From: Boseongicola sp. | GTDB lineage: Bacteria; Pseudomonadota; Alphaproteobacteria; Rhodobacterales; Rhodobacteraceae | Direction: 5' to 3' | Assembly: GCA_013042895.1 (NCBI GenBank) | Contig: JABDPD010000378.1 | Coordinates: 1-8,604 of the forward strand | DNA length: 8,604 nt | In this document: positions 1 through 6,637 of the stretch, piece after piece | Layout: each line of letters begins with the position of its first letter | Position numbering within the stretch: position 1 is the first letter of the stretch | The notes under the pieces: generated by a model | Seen by the model: only the letters and a program-made list of their open reading frames with translations | Databases searched by the model: none | Told to the model about the DNA's origin: nothing | Program-made: the position numbers and the translations under genes

Positions 1-130
1 GGCCGGGCCTTCGGTGGTGTGACGGCTTGGCAGGTGAGATTTGTCTGTGATGGTCATTGGTTAGCCTCCCGGGATCGAACGCATGAGGGATAGGCGAGGC
101 TTTCGGGCTCGGCAAGGCTTGGCAGGCAAT

Positions 131-565
131 TTAGTTGGTGGCCTGCGAGGATTTTCGGCGGGCGAGCAAGCGGATGAAGAGGAGGGCTGACGCGAGGAGG
201 AAGCCGGGGAGAGGGAGAGGGACCGGAAGCGGGGGCTTTGTGTCGAGTGCAGGAAAGCCGCCGGGCTTGCGCGATTTTGTAGCTAAAGGTCCGTCTGGCG
301 ACCATGCGTGTGAGGCGGGGATGCAAAAGCCATTTTTGCGGCAGGTGCTTTTGGTATGGCGACCGCCGCAGTTCCCGGTGAGCGCGCAGTTTGGGCGTTG
401 AGACTTATGATTGGTTGGAGCTTTTTGGGCGTTATAACTGGCGGTGTCAGAGCTGAAACCGCTGCCTTTTGGATGATGCGCAGCTGGAAGCGGGGCGGCT
501 GCCAACATTACACACAGCGCCAGACCAAAGCCAAGGCAACGCATGAGGGTGGACATTCTGAGCAT
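131..565 (-). CDS. Small exported protein with VPLPA/PEP-CTERM-like sorting tail
   Basis: I do not recognise a named family for the body of this 144-residue protein, but both ends are informative. The N-terminus is a signal peptide: basic residues, a hydrophobic run (LGFGLALCVMLAAAPLPAA) and a likely cleavage site near residue 28. The C-terminus from about residue 115 reads VPLPLPGF, then a hydrophobic stretch of about 16 residues, then an Arg/Lys cluster (RLLARRK). That is the three-part plan of exosortase sorting signals, closest to the VPLPA-CTERM type known from Rhodobacterales. The middle is short and polar, with four cysteines (about residues 60, 66, 75, 81) among Gly, His and Lys. By analogy it would be exported, held in the inner membrane by the tail, then cut and transferred by an exosortase; no exosortase gene is in the window. 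Start: an AAAGG sequence lies just before an ATG-ATG pair. I chose the second ATG; another at 556 (141 aa) has better spacing from it. The gene diverges from the CPBP protease gene. Confidence 0.68.
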   Translation of the reverse strand: MLRMSTLMRCLGFGLALCVMLAAAPLPAAHHPKGSGFSSDTASYNAQKAPTNHKSQRPNCALTGNCGGRHTKSTCRKNGFCIPASHAWSPDGPLATKSRKPGGFPALDTKPPLPVPLPLPGFLLASALLFIRLLARRKSSQATN

Positions 566-568
566 CAT

Positions 569-573
569 CCTTT
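569..573 (-). promoter_or_regulatory. Probable Shine-Dalgarno sequence of the VPLPA-tailed gene
   Basis: On the minus strand AAAGG (573 down to 569) directly precedes ATG-ATG. It is 3 bases from the ATG at 565 and 12 bases from the ATG at 556. It argues against the longer frame starting at 631, whose extra N-terminal residues would also bury the signal peptide. Confidence 0.4.
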
Positions 574-660
574 CGAAGTCTGGTTGAAGGGTTTTGGTTA
601 ATTTTGCCTTAGCTTTCCTGACAGGTCGCACTGTTTATCCAAAAGGGACGCGTCGATTAT

Positions 661-1548
661 TTGAGGTATCTACGTTTCAGACCGATGATTGCAGCAGCGT
701 CGCAAAAGCCTGCACTCTGGCGGCTTGTGGCCGGTGTTGTGACGGCTGTTGCTTTGTTGTTTGCGTGGCTTTTTGGAACGGCCGTTGCTTTGTCTTTTGC
801 GGAAGGGGTGAGTGTTTCCAGAGCTTTGAGGGCGGTATTCGATGGCGATCCTTCCTCGCCCGCGGGGGCGTTGAAGTTCCTTTTGATTGTTTCTGGGCTG
901 GGGTTTTCAACAATTCTTGCAGCACGTTTGTGGCAGGGGCGGAGTGCCGGTTCGCTGATCGGGCCCGGTGCGCGGACGTTGCGTCATTTTGCGGCTGCGG
1001 CCTTGATCACTTTTGGTTTGGCCGGGTTGTCGATGCTTGTCCCAAGCCCGGTAGGGGCCGAGCTGGAACGCAATATGGAGGTTGCGGTCTGGCTCGGGTG
1101 GTTACCATTCACGGTCTTTGCGGTTGTGGCACAAAGCGGTGCGGAGGAAGTTTTCTTTCGGGGGTATCTACAAAGTCAGATAGCAGCGCGGTTTCGTAAC
1201 CCTATGATCTGGCTTCTTCTACCTGCCCTTTTGTTTGGTGCGGCGCATTACTCCTCGGCGCTGCCATCAAAAGTGGCTTTGGCCTATTTCGCCTTTGCGG
1301 CGTTGTTTGGACTGCTGGCGGGGGACCTGACTGCGCGTACCGGAAGCATCGGTGCGGCCTGGGGCTTTCACTTCGCTAACAACATGATTGCGGTTGCCTT
1401 CATCGCCGTGGACGGCACGATAACCGGCCTTGGGTTGTTCCGATCGAGTGTGGGAATCGACGCGTTGGCAGACCTCAGCCCATGGTTACTGGCCGATTTG
1501 GGCGCGCTAATTCTGGTGTGGTGGTTGATTCGCCGGGTGCTTGACTGA
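661..1548 (+). CDS. CPBP (CAAX/Abi-type) intramembrane glutamic protease
   Basis: A 295-residue polytopic membrane protein with about eight hydrophobic segments (roughly residues 20-45, 71-90, 108-128, 142-158, 181-199, 204-224, 230-250, 272-292). The three signatures of the CPBP/Rce1 family are present: EEVFFR (162-167, the EExxxR motif with the catalytic glutamate), FGAAH (192-196, FxxxH), and HFANN (237-241, HxxxN). All key residues are intact, so an active inner-membrane protease is expected. Its substrate cannot be read from the sequence; bacterial members act in prenyl-type processing, bacteriocin immunity or export-linked maturation. Start: the frame opens with TTG at 661, with AAGGGA 12 bases upstream. 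An ATG at 685 (287 aa) has no ribosome-binding site. I prefer TTG because the extra N-terminus (YLRFRP, before the LWRL helix) resembles what I remember of relatives. The gene diverges from the VPLPA-tailed gene and lies 60 bases before accD. Confidence 0.88.
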   Translation: MRYLRFRPMIAAASQKPALWRLVAGVVTAVALLFAWLFGTAVALSFAEGVSVSRALRAVFDGDPSSPAGALKFLLIVSGLGFSTILAARLWQGRSAGSLIGPGARTLRHFAAAALITFGLAGLSMLVPSPVGAELERNMEVAVWLGWLPFTVFAVVAQSGAEEVFFRGYLQSQIAARFRNPMIWLLLPALLFGAAHYSSALPSKVALAYFAFAALFGLLAGDLTARTGSIGAAWGFHFANNMIAVAFIAVDGTITGLGLFRSSVGIDALADLSPWLLADLGALILVWWLIRRVLD

Positions 1549-1608
1549 TTGCAATCGTCGCGCGTGCCAATTATCTGAGAGAAAACCCACAAAGGTTACG
1601 GGCACCGT

Positions 1609-2532
1609 ATGAACTGGATTTCCAACTACGTCAGGCCAAAGATCAACTCGCTGTTCTCGCGTAGAGAGGTGCCGGAGAATCTTTGGACCAAGTGCAATGA
1701 ATGTGGAACCATGCTGTTTCACCGCGAGCTGGCCGAAAACCTGAATGTGTGCACGAACTGCGATCACCATATGGGCATCACGCCGCGGGATCGGTTCCAT
1801 GCCTTGTTTGATGAAGGCGTGTTTGTCGAAGTGCCAGTGCCAGCTCCGATCGTTGATCCGCTGCAGTTTCGCGATCAAAAGAAGTACCCCGAACGCCTGA
1901 AAACTGCCCAACGCGGAACCGGCGAAAACGAAGCGATGTTAGTAGCCGAAGGCGAAATGGGGCGGACACCTATCGTGGCGGCTGCACAGGACTTCAGCTT
2001 CATGGGCGGCTCTAAGGGCATGTATGTGGGCAACGCGATCATCGCGGCGGCTGAGCGTGCGGTTCACCTGAAGCGCCCTCTGATCCTGTTCTCGGCGGCT
2101 GGTGGCGCAAGGATGCAAGAAGGCATTTTGAGCCTTATGCAGATGCCGCGCACGACCGTGGCGGTGGAAATGCTGAAAGAGGCGGGCTTGCCGTATGTTG
2201 TGGTGCTGACGCATCCGACGACAGGGGGCGTGACGGCGTCTTATGCGATGCTGGGCGACGTACATATTGCCGAGCCCAACGCTCTGATCTGTTTTGCGGG
2301 ACCGCGCGTAATTGAGCAGACGATTCGTGAAAAGCTGCCGGAAGGGTTCCAGAGGGCGGAGTATCTGTTGGATCACGGTATGCTCGATCGCGTGACGCAT
2401 CGCCGTGAGATGAAAGGCGAACTGGTGGCCATTCTGCGGATGTTGATGGGAATGAGCCCTCCAGTGATGGGAGATCTGCCGTCTCCTGATGCAGTCGCAG
2501 ATGAGGCCAAGGGCGAAAAAGTGGAAGGCTGA
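1609..2532 (+). CDS. accD: Acetyl-CoA carboxylase carboxyltransferase subunit beta
   Basis: This subunit pairs with AccA in the cytoplasmic carboxyltransferase that moves the carboxyl group from biotin-BCCP to acetyl-CoA, giving malonyl-CoA, the committed step of fatty-acid synthesis. The 307-residue length is usual. The N-terminal zinc ribbon has Cys29, Cys32, Cys48 and Cys51 in the CxxC-x15-CxxC pattern. The crotonase-like core follows, with GGARMQEG (165-172) and TTGGVTASYAMLGD (204-217), both typical of AccD, then FAGPRVIEQT (229-238). The C-terminal tail is short and charged. The start is certain from the family N-terminus (MNWISNYVRPKI), although the ribosome-binding site is weak (AAAGG, 13 bases away). 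A poor sigma70-like pair (TTGCAA at 1549, TATCTG at 1572, 17-base spacer) precedes it. folC lies downstream, as in many alphaproteobacteria. AccA, AccB and AccC are not encoded here. Confidence 0.97.
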   Translation: MNWISNYVRPKINSLFSRREVPENLWTKCNECGTMLFHRELAENLNVCTNCDHHMGITPRDRFHALFDEGVFVEVPVPAPIVDPLQFRDQKKYPERLKTAQRGTGENEAMLVAEGEMGRTPIVAAAQDFSFMGGSKGMYVGNAIIAAAERAVHLKRPLILFSAAGGARMQEGILSLMQMPRTTVAVEMLKEAGLPYVVVLTHPTTGGVTASYAMLGDVHIAEPNALICFAGPRVIEQTIREKLPEGFQRAEYLLDHGMLDRVTHRREMKGELVAILRMLMGMSPPVMGDLPSPDAVADEAKGEKVEG

Positions 2533-2540
2533 CGTTTTCT

Positions 2541-2566
2541 GACCACGTGGCTTCGTCTTCGTGGTC
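2541..2566 (+). other. Hairpin in the accD-folC spacer
   Basis: GACCACG (2541-2547) pairs perfectly with CGTGGTC (2560-2566) around a 12-base loop, just after the accD stop codon. No T-run follows, so it does not look like a normal intrinsic terminator. It could weaken read-through, stabilise the accD 3' end, or be chance. Confidence 0.35.
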
Positions 2567-2624
2567 CTGCCTCGGTCTGAAGTGGCCTTAACTATTCTTA
2601 ACCTAGCTGCTGGAATTGCTGCCC

Positions 2625-3899
2625 ATGACGCGAGACACGTCTGACGCCATCCTCAACCGGATGATGGCGCTCCATCCGAAAATCATCGACCTAACCTTGG
2701 ATCGCATGTGGCGGTGCCTTGCGGCTGTCGGTGATCCGCATCTTGAAGTGCCGCCAGTCATCCATGTGGCCGGAACGAACGGTAAAGGGTCAACTCAAGC
2801 TATGATCCGTGCGGGTCTTGAGGCGGTGGGCCAGAGCGTGCATGCCTATACCTCACCTCACCTTGCGCGCTTTCACGAGCGTATCCGTGTCGCGGGAGAA
2901 ATCATCAGCGAGGAACTTTTGTCGTCCTATCTGGATGACGTCTATGAGGCGAACGGTGGTGGCTCGATCACCTATTTCGAGATCACGACTGTCGCGGCTT
3001 TTCTGGCGTTTGCGCGTCAGCCCGCGGATTGGACGTTGCTCGAGGTCGGTCTTGGGGGGCGGCATGATGCAACGAATGTGATCGGGAGGCCTGAGTTAAC
3101 GATCATTACCAAGGTCGATCTGGATCATCAGCAGTTTCTTGGCGAGACGATTCCCGAGATCACTTATCAGAAGGCTGGAATTATTAAGCAAGGTGTACCG
3201 GTCGTTGTAGGGCCTCAGCACGAGGCGGCGCTTGAGGTTATTGAGAAAGAAGCCATGAGGTTTTCCGCGCCGGTTATGGCCTACGGTCAAAATTGGCATG
3301 TAGGCGAGGAAAACGGGCGGCTGGTTTATCGGGACGACAACGGGCTTTTCGACCTTCCTTTGCCTAATCTGCGCGGACCGCATCAGATCGGGAACGCGGG
3401 CATGGCGATTGCCGCGCTTCGGCACCTCGGGTTTGGCGAAGATGCTTGCGAAGGGGCCGTGACACGCGCCTTTTGGCCGGCTCGGATGCAGCGCCTGAAG
3501 AAGGGTCCCTTGGTGGAACGCGCGCCGAAGGCCGAGCTCTGGCTGGATGGCGGGCATAATCCAGCGGCAGGCAAAGCCCTGGCTGAGACATTACGCGGAT
3601 TGCCAAAGCGTGCGACGCATTTGATTTGCGGAATGCTGTCGACAAAAGATGTGGTCGGCTATTTGCGTCCGCTTGCCGCAGAGGCAGAGAGCCTGCACGC
3701 TGTTGCGATTCCGGGTGAGGCGGCGACCCTGCCTGCGGAAGATACGGCTGAAGCTGCGCGGGACGTAGGATTTGACACTAAGGTATCCGCGTCTCTCGAT
3801 GAGGCGATGGCCGATATTCTGGCAGCTGAGCCGGACGCACGCATTTTGATTTGTGGCTCGCTTTATCTGGCTGGTGCGGTGTTACGAGAGAACGGATAG
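2625..3899 (+). CDS. folC: Bifunctional folylpolyglutamate synthase / dihydrofolate synthase
   Basis: A Mur-ligase-fold cytoplasmic enzyme that uses ATP to join glutamate to dihydropteroate and to extend the glutamate tail of folates. At 424 residues it has family length. Features in order: P-loop GTNGKGST (50-57); the TSPHLARFHERIRV stretch (76-89) and ITYFEITT (about 115-122) of the folate-binding region; EVGLGGRHDATN (140-151); the D-H pair in KVDLDHQQFLG (163-173); QKAGIIK (182-188), with the lysine that is carbamylated in this fold; and the C-terminal DGGHNP motif (308-313), where many FolC proteins have DGAHNP. The ERIRV segment fits the bifunctional type, though sequence alone does not prove dihydrofolate synthase activity. 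I chose the ATG at 2625; an in-frame TTG at 2616 would add only three residues and neither has a strong ribosome-binding site. The 92-base gap from accD, with a hairpin but no clear terminator, allows co-transcription. Confidence 0.95.
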   Translation: MTRDTSDAILNRMMALHPKIIDLTLDRMWRCLAAVGDPHLEVPPVIHVAGTNGKGSTQAMIRAGLEAVGQSVHAYTSPHLARFHERIRVAGEIISEELLSSYLDDVYEANGGGSITYFEITTVAAFLAFARQPADWTLLEVGLGGRHDATNVIGRPELTIITKVDLDHQQFLGETIPEITYQKAGIIKQGVPVVVGPQHEAALEVIEKEAMRFSAPVMAYGQNWHVGEENGRLVYRDDNGLFDLPLPNLRGPHQIGNAGMAIAALRHLGFGEDACEGAVTRAFWPARMQRLKKGPLVERAPKAELWLDGGHNPAAGKALAETLRGLPKRATHLICGMLSTKDVVGYLRPLAAEAESLHAVAIPGEAATLPAEDTAEAARDVGFDTKVSASLDEAMADILAAEPDARILICGSLYLAGAVLRENG

Positions 3900-3967
3900 C
3901 CTTTCCGGCCTCCCGAAACCTTGCCAAGTGGCGGCCGCAGGCGTAGCACGAAGCAAGATTATTCCTC

Positions 3968-3973
3968 GGGGGA
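3968..3973 (+). promoter_or_regulatory. Shine-Dalgarno sequence that sets the sseA start
   Basis: A purine-rich GGGGGA lies 4 bases before the ATG at 3978 and only 1 base before the ATG at 3975. It favours 3978 and rules against the longer frame that opens with TTG at 3921. Confidence 0.5.
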
Positions 3974-3977
3974 AATG

Positions 3978-4826
3978 ATGCCTGACGATCCACAAACCCT
4001 TGTGTCCACTGAGTGGCTGGAACAGCACCTGAACGATCCTGATCTCAGGGTGTTTGATGCGTCTTGGTATCTTCCGAATTCCGGTCGTGATCCAAAGGCA
4101 GAGTACGAGCGTGGGCATATCCCCGGCGCCCGGTTCTTCGATATTGATGAGATCAGTGATCAACGCTCCGAGATGCCTCACATGGTGCCGCCCGTCGAGA
4201 AGTTCATCTCGCGGATGCGCGCTATGGGTGTGGGGGATGGGCATCAGGTTGTTGTCTATGACGGAGCAGGGCTCTTTTCGGCCGCGCGGGTGTGGTGGCT
4301 TTTTCGGCTGATGGGAAAGACAGATATCGCCGTGCTGGATGGCGGTTTTCCGAAATGGATCGCGGAAGGTCGACCCACGGAAGATATGGCGCCGATTATG
4401 CGCGATCGGCACATCACAGTGACGCGCCAGAACCATCTTGTGCGCGATGTCACCCAGGTAGCTTCGGCGGCGAAATTGGGAGATCACGAGATCATTGACG
4501 CCAGGGCGCCGGAGCGGTTCCGCGGCGAAGCACCTGAGCCTCGTGAAGGACTGCGTTCGGGGCATATTCCGGGCTCGAAGAATGTGTTTTTTAAGACGCT
4601 TCTGACGGAAGCGGGGACATTGAAGTCCAATGATGAGCTGCGGGCAGCGTTTGAGGCGGCAGGTGTAGATTTGGCCAAGCCCGCGATCACGACTTGTGGA
4701 TCCGGTGTGACGGCGGCTGTCTTATCGCTTGCACTGGAACGGATTGGGCATCGGCAGCATTCGCTTTATGACGGGTCGTGGTCCGAGTGGGGCATGTACG
4801 ACGATCTGAAAGTTGAGACCGGATGA
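3978..4826 (+). CDS. sseA: 3-mercaptopyruvate sulfurtransferase (two-domain rhodanese)
   Basis: Transfers the sulfane sulfur of 3-mercaptopyruvate to an acceptor such as thioredoxin or cyanide, through a persulfide on the active-site cysteine; expected in the cytoplasm. The 282-residue protein has two rhodanese domains. The inactive N-terminal one includes YERGHIPGARFFDID (about 43-57), and the catalytic one includes DARAPERFRGE (174-184), RSGHIPGS (193-200), CGSGVTAA (240-247) and DGSWSEWG (265-272). The loop CGSGVTA around Cys240 is the signature of mercaptopyruvate sulfurtransferases, whereas thiosulfate sulfurtransferases usually carry CRKGVTA; this is why I name it SseA and not rhodanese. 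No signal peptide is visible. The start at 3978 is set by GGGGGA upstream; 3975 is possible. It is probably the first gene of a cluster: the stop codon overlaps the start of the GNAT gene, and an aminotransferase follows. Confidence 0.94.
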   Translation: MPDDPQTLVSTEWLEQHLNDPDLRVFDASWYLPNSGRDPKAEYERGHIPGARFFDIDEISDQRSEMPHMVPPVEKFISRMRAMGVGDGHQVVVYDGAGLFSAARVWWLFRLMGKTDIAVLDGGFPKWIAEGRPTEDMAPIMRDRHITVTRQNHLVRDVTQVASAAKLGDHEIIDARAPERFRGEAPEPREGLRSGHIPGSKNVFFKTLLTEAGTLKSNDELRAAFEAAGVDLAKPAITTCGSGVTAAVLSLALERIGHRQHSLYDGSWSEWGMYDDLKVETG

Positions 4827-5389
4827 CGTTGCAACGCGCTGGTACTGAGGTTCCCTATACAGTGACGTATCTGGAGATGAACGAACGGCCGAGTTGGGAT
4901 TGGCCGCATCTTCCGGTGGGCGCGACTGTTTCGCTTTTGCACGCCGAAGCGCCTCCGGTTTGGTTTTTTCTATCGCTCTATGATGCCGTGGGGAGAGACT
5001 ACGCCTGGGAGGACATCCACAAGCGCGAGCATGACGATATACAAAGCTGGCTTGCGTCAGATACGATGTCTTTGTTCGTTCTTTACGGACATGGCTGGCC
5101 TCAGGGGTTTTTCCTGTTGGAGGAAGCCGGTGAAGGCGTCGTGGATATCGCGTACTTCGGGATGGTTCCGGAAGCGGTTGGGCGTGGGCTTGGCAAGTGG
5201 TTGTTGCGCACGGCAATTTTGACCGCCTGGGACCGGCCCGGAACGAAGAAGCTGACCGTGAATACCTGCACACTGGACCACCCGCGTGCCTTGCAAACTT
5301 ACCAAAAGAGCGGTTTCACACCTGTGCGCCGCGAAGATCACATTCGAATTTTGTCGCGTGACCGTGACCTGTCGCGCATTCCATCCTGA
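4823..5389 (+). CDS. GNAT-family N-acetyltransferase
   Basis: A 188-residue protein with a GNAT fold in its second half. The acetyl-CoA-binding motif A is YFGMVPEAVGRGLGKWLL (111-128), with the GRGLGK pyrophosphate loop at 120-125. A conserved stretch VNTCTLDHPRAL (146-157), then TYQKSGFTPVRRED (159-172), matches the Asn and Tyr positions that assist catalysis in many GNATs. The first hundred residues are rich in Trp and aromatics (SWDWPHLP, WFFLSLYDAVGRDYAW) and probably form the substrate side. The substrate is unknown: an amino acid, amine or protein N-terminus are all possible. The start overlaps the sseA stop in an ATGA, and there is no independent ribosome-binding site, so translation is likely coupled to sseA. 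Its position between sseA and the aminotransferase hints at an amino-acid or sulfur-related role, but that is inference. Confidence 0.9.
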   Translation: MTLQRAGTEVPYTVTYLEMNERPSWDWPHLPVGATVSLLHAEAPPVWFFLSLYDAVGRDYAWEDIHKREHDDIQSWLASDTMSLFVLYGHGWPQGFFLLEEAGEGVVDIAYFGMVPEAVGRGLGKWLLRTAILTAWDRPGTKKLTVNTCTLDHPRALQTYQKSGFTPVRREDHIRILSRDRDLSRIPS

Positions 5390-5392
5390 GGA
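5388..5392 (+). promoter_or_regulatory. Ribosome-binding site of the aminotransferase gene
   Basis: GAGGA overlaps the stop codon of the GNAT gene and lies 8 bases before the ATG at 5401. It fixes that start and ties the two genes into one transcript. Confidence 0.6.
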
Positions 5393-5400
5393 CCTTTGCT

Positions 5401-6585
5401 ATGCTGACCAACCTGACACCGCAGCCCGCCGATAAAATTCTCGCCCTTGTACAGATGTTCAAAGACGATCCGCGTGAGACGAAGATTGATCTTGGGGTTG
5501 GCGTTTACAAAAACGCGGAAGGAGTGACGCCGGTGATGCGCGCGGTGAAGACCGCTGAGCGGCGTATTCTGGAGAGCCAAGAGACGAAGGCTTATACGTC
5601 GCTTGCGGGCGATCCTGCATTTGCGAGTGCGATGAGGAAGCTGATCCTCGCGGATAGCGTCGACGCAAGCCGTGTTGCGGCGGTTGCGACGCCCGGAGGC
5701 ACAGGCGCGGTACGTCAGGGGCTGGAATTGATGCAGTACGCGGACCGTGCCTCGACGATCTGGATTTCCAACCCGACCTGGCCGAACCATCCGTCGATCA
5801 TCAAGTATCTCGGCGTTCCGATGCGGGAGTATCGTTACTTCGATGGTGCAACGCGCGGCGTCGATTTCGCGGGTATGATGGACGATCTGAAGGATGTGAA
5901 GCGTGGTGATCTAGTGCTCTTGCATGGCTGTTGTCACAATCCGACGGGTGCAAACCTAACGGCGGAGCAATGGGACGCAGTTGTAGAATTGCTCGAGCGG
6001 ACTGGCGCGGTGCCGTTCGTGGACATTGCGTATCAGGGCTTTGGCGACGGTCTTGAAGAAGATGGCTATGGGACGCGGCTTTTGGCGTCGAAACTGCCTG
6101 AGGTCATTATTGCAGCGAGTTGTTCGAAGAACTTTGGCGTGTATCGCGAGCGGACGGGGCTTTTGATGGCGATTGCGCCAGAGGAGAAGTCCAAGGCATC
6201 GGCGCAGGCAACGTTGCAGTTTCTCAACCGTCAGAACTATTCGTTCCCGCCTGATCATGGCGCGCGCGTTGTGACGACGATTTTGGACGATGCAGATTTG
6301 CGTGCTGATTGGCAGGCGGAATTGGAGGACGTGCGCGAGGGCATGTTGAAGTTGCGGACGCAGCTCGCGGATGCTTTGCGGCAGCGGACGAACTCGGATC
6401 AATTTGACTTTATCGCTGACCATAGGGGTATGTTCTCGCGGCTGGGAGCGACACCTGAACAGGTCGTCGAGATGCGTGAGAAGTTCGGGATTTATATGGT
6501 TGGCGACAGCCGAATGAACATTGCCGGATTGAATGAAACAACCGTTCCCATTCTGGCGGACGCTATCGCCGCTACTGGCGTCTAA
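5401..6585 (+). CDS. tyrB: Aromatic amino acid / aspartate aminotransferase (class I, PLP)
   Basis: A PLP-dependent cytoplasmic enzyme that moves amino groups between aromatic or dicarboxylic amino acids and 2-oxo acids, giving for example phenylalanine, tyrosine or aspartate. The 394-residue length is exact for the AspC/TyrB branch. Visible residues: IDLGVGVYK (29-37); TPGGTGAVRQ (97-106) in the cofactor-phosphate region; Trp127 in NPTWPNH; CCHNPTG (177-183), with the Asn that contacts PLP; Asp208 and Tyr211 in FVDIAYQGFGDG, which bind the pyridine ring; SCSKNFGVYRERTG (240-253), with Lys243 as the Schiff-base lysine and Arg251 for the phosphate; and Arg371 in DSRMNIAGLN, which binds the substrate carboxylate. 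The whole chain closely resembles what I remember of the Paracoccus denitrificans aromatic aminotransferase, so I favour the aromatic enzyme over a strict aspartate one; sequence alone cannot settle substrate preference. It follows the GNAT gene by 11 bases and ends just before a strong terminator. Confidence 0.93.
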   Translation: MLTNLTPQPADKILALVQMFKDDPRETKIDLGVGVYKNAEGVTPVMRAVKTAERRILESQETKAYTSLAGDPAFASAMRKLILADSVDASRVAAVATPGGTGAVRQGLELMQYADRASTIWISNPTWPNHPSIIKYLGVPMREYRYFDGATRGVDFAGMMDDLKDVKRGDLVLLHGCCHNPTGANLTAEQWDAVVELLERTGAVPFVDIAYQGFGDGLEEDGYGTRLLASKLPEVIIAASCSKNFGVYRERTGLLMAIAPEEKSKASAQATLQFLNRQNYSFPPDHGARVVTTILDDADLRADWQAELEDVREGMLKLRTQLADALRQRTNSDQFDFIADHRGMFSRLGATPEQVVEMREKFGIYMVGDSRMNIAGLNETTVPILADAIAATGV

Positions 6586-6590
6586 ACAAA

Positions 6591-6620
6591 AGAAACGGCC
6601 CCGGAACCGGGGCCGTTTCT
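6591..6620. terminator. Bidirectional intrinsic terminator
   Basis: A perfect inverted repeat: the 14-base arm AGAAACGGCCCCGG (6591-6604) pairs with CCGGGGCCGTTTCT (6607-6620). Two bases (AA) separate the arms, so the working loop is probably four bases. The GC-rich core is flanked by an A-rich left side and a T-rich right side (TTTCTCTTT), which gives a U-rich tail in either direction. It starts 6 bases after the aminotransferase stop and lies 17 bases beyond the end of the convergent minus-strand gene, so it can end both transcripts. Confidence 0.9.
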
Positions 6621-6637
6621 CTTTGGATTTAAGAAGC

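Noticed and set aside
1..93. An open plus-strand frame from the window edge to a TAG at 91-93
   Set aside because: About 30 residues with no recognisable motif. It could be the tail of an upstream gene or chance, and nothing supports it.
71..95. A sequence whose reverse complement contains TTCGATC, like a tRNA T-loop
   Set aside because: The flanking bases do not pair into a T-stem, and no acceptor or anticodon arm can be built around it.
122..146. A 6-base inverted repeat (GCAGGC/GCCTGC) spanning the stop codon of the VPLPA-tailed gene
   Set aside because: It has a short stem and a 13-base loop, with no T-run on the minus strand. It overlaps coding sequence and is likely chance.
594..1199. 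A 201-codon plus-strand open frame rich in Cys, Gly and Phe
   Set aside because: It overlaps the CPBP protease gene in another frame. The protease frame carries all three catalytic motifs, so this is a shadow.
1549..1577. A sigma70-like pair (TTGCAA, 17 bases, TATCTG) before accD
   Set aside because: The -10 element matches only three of six consensus bases. It is too weak to call a promoter, though accD probably does have one nearby.
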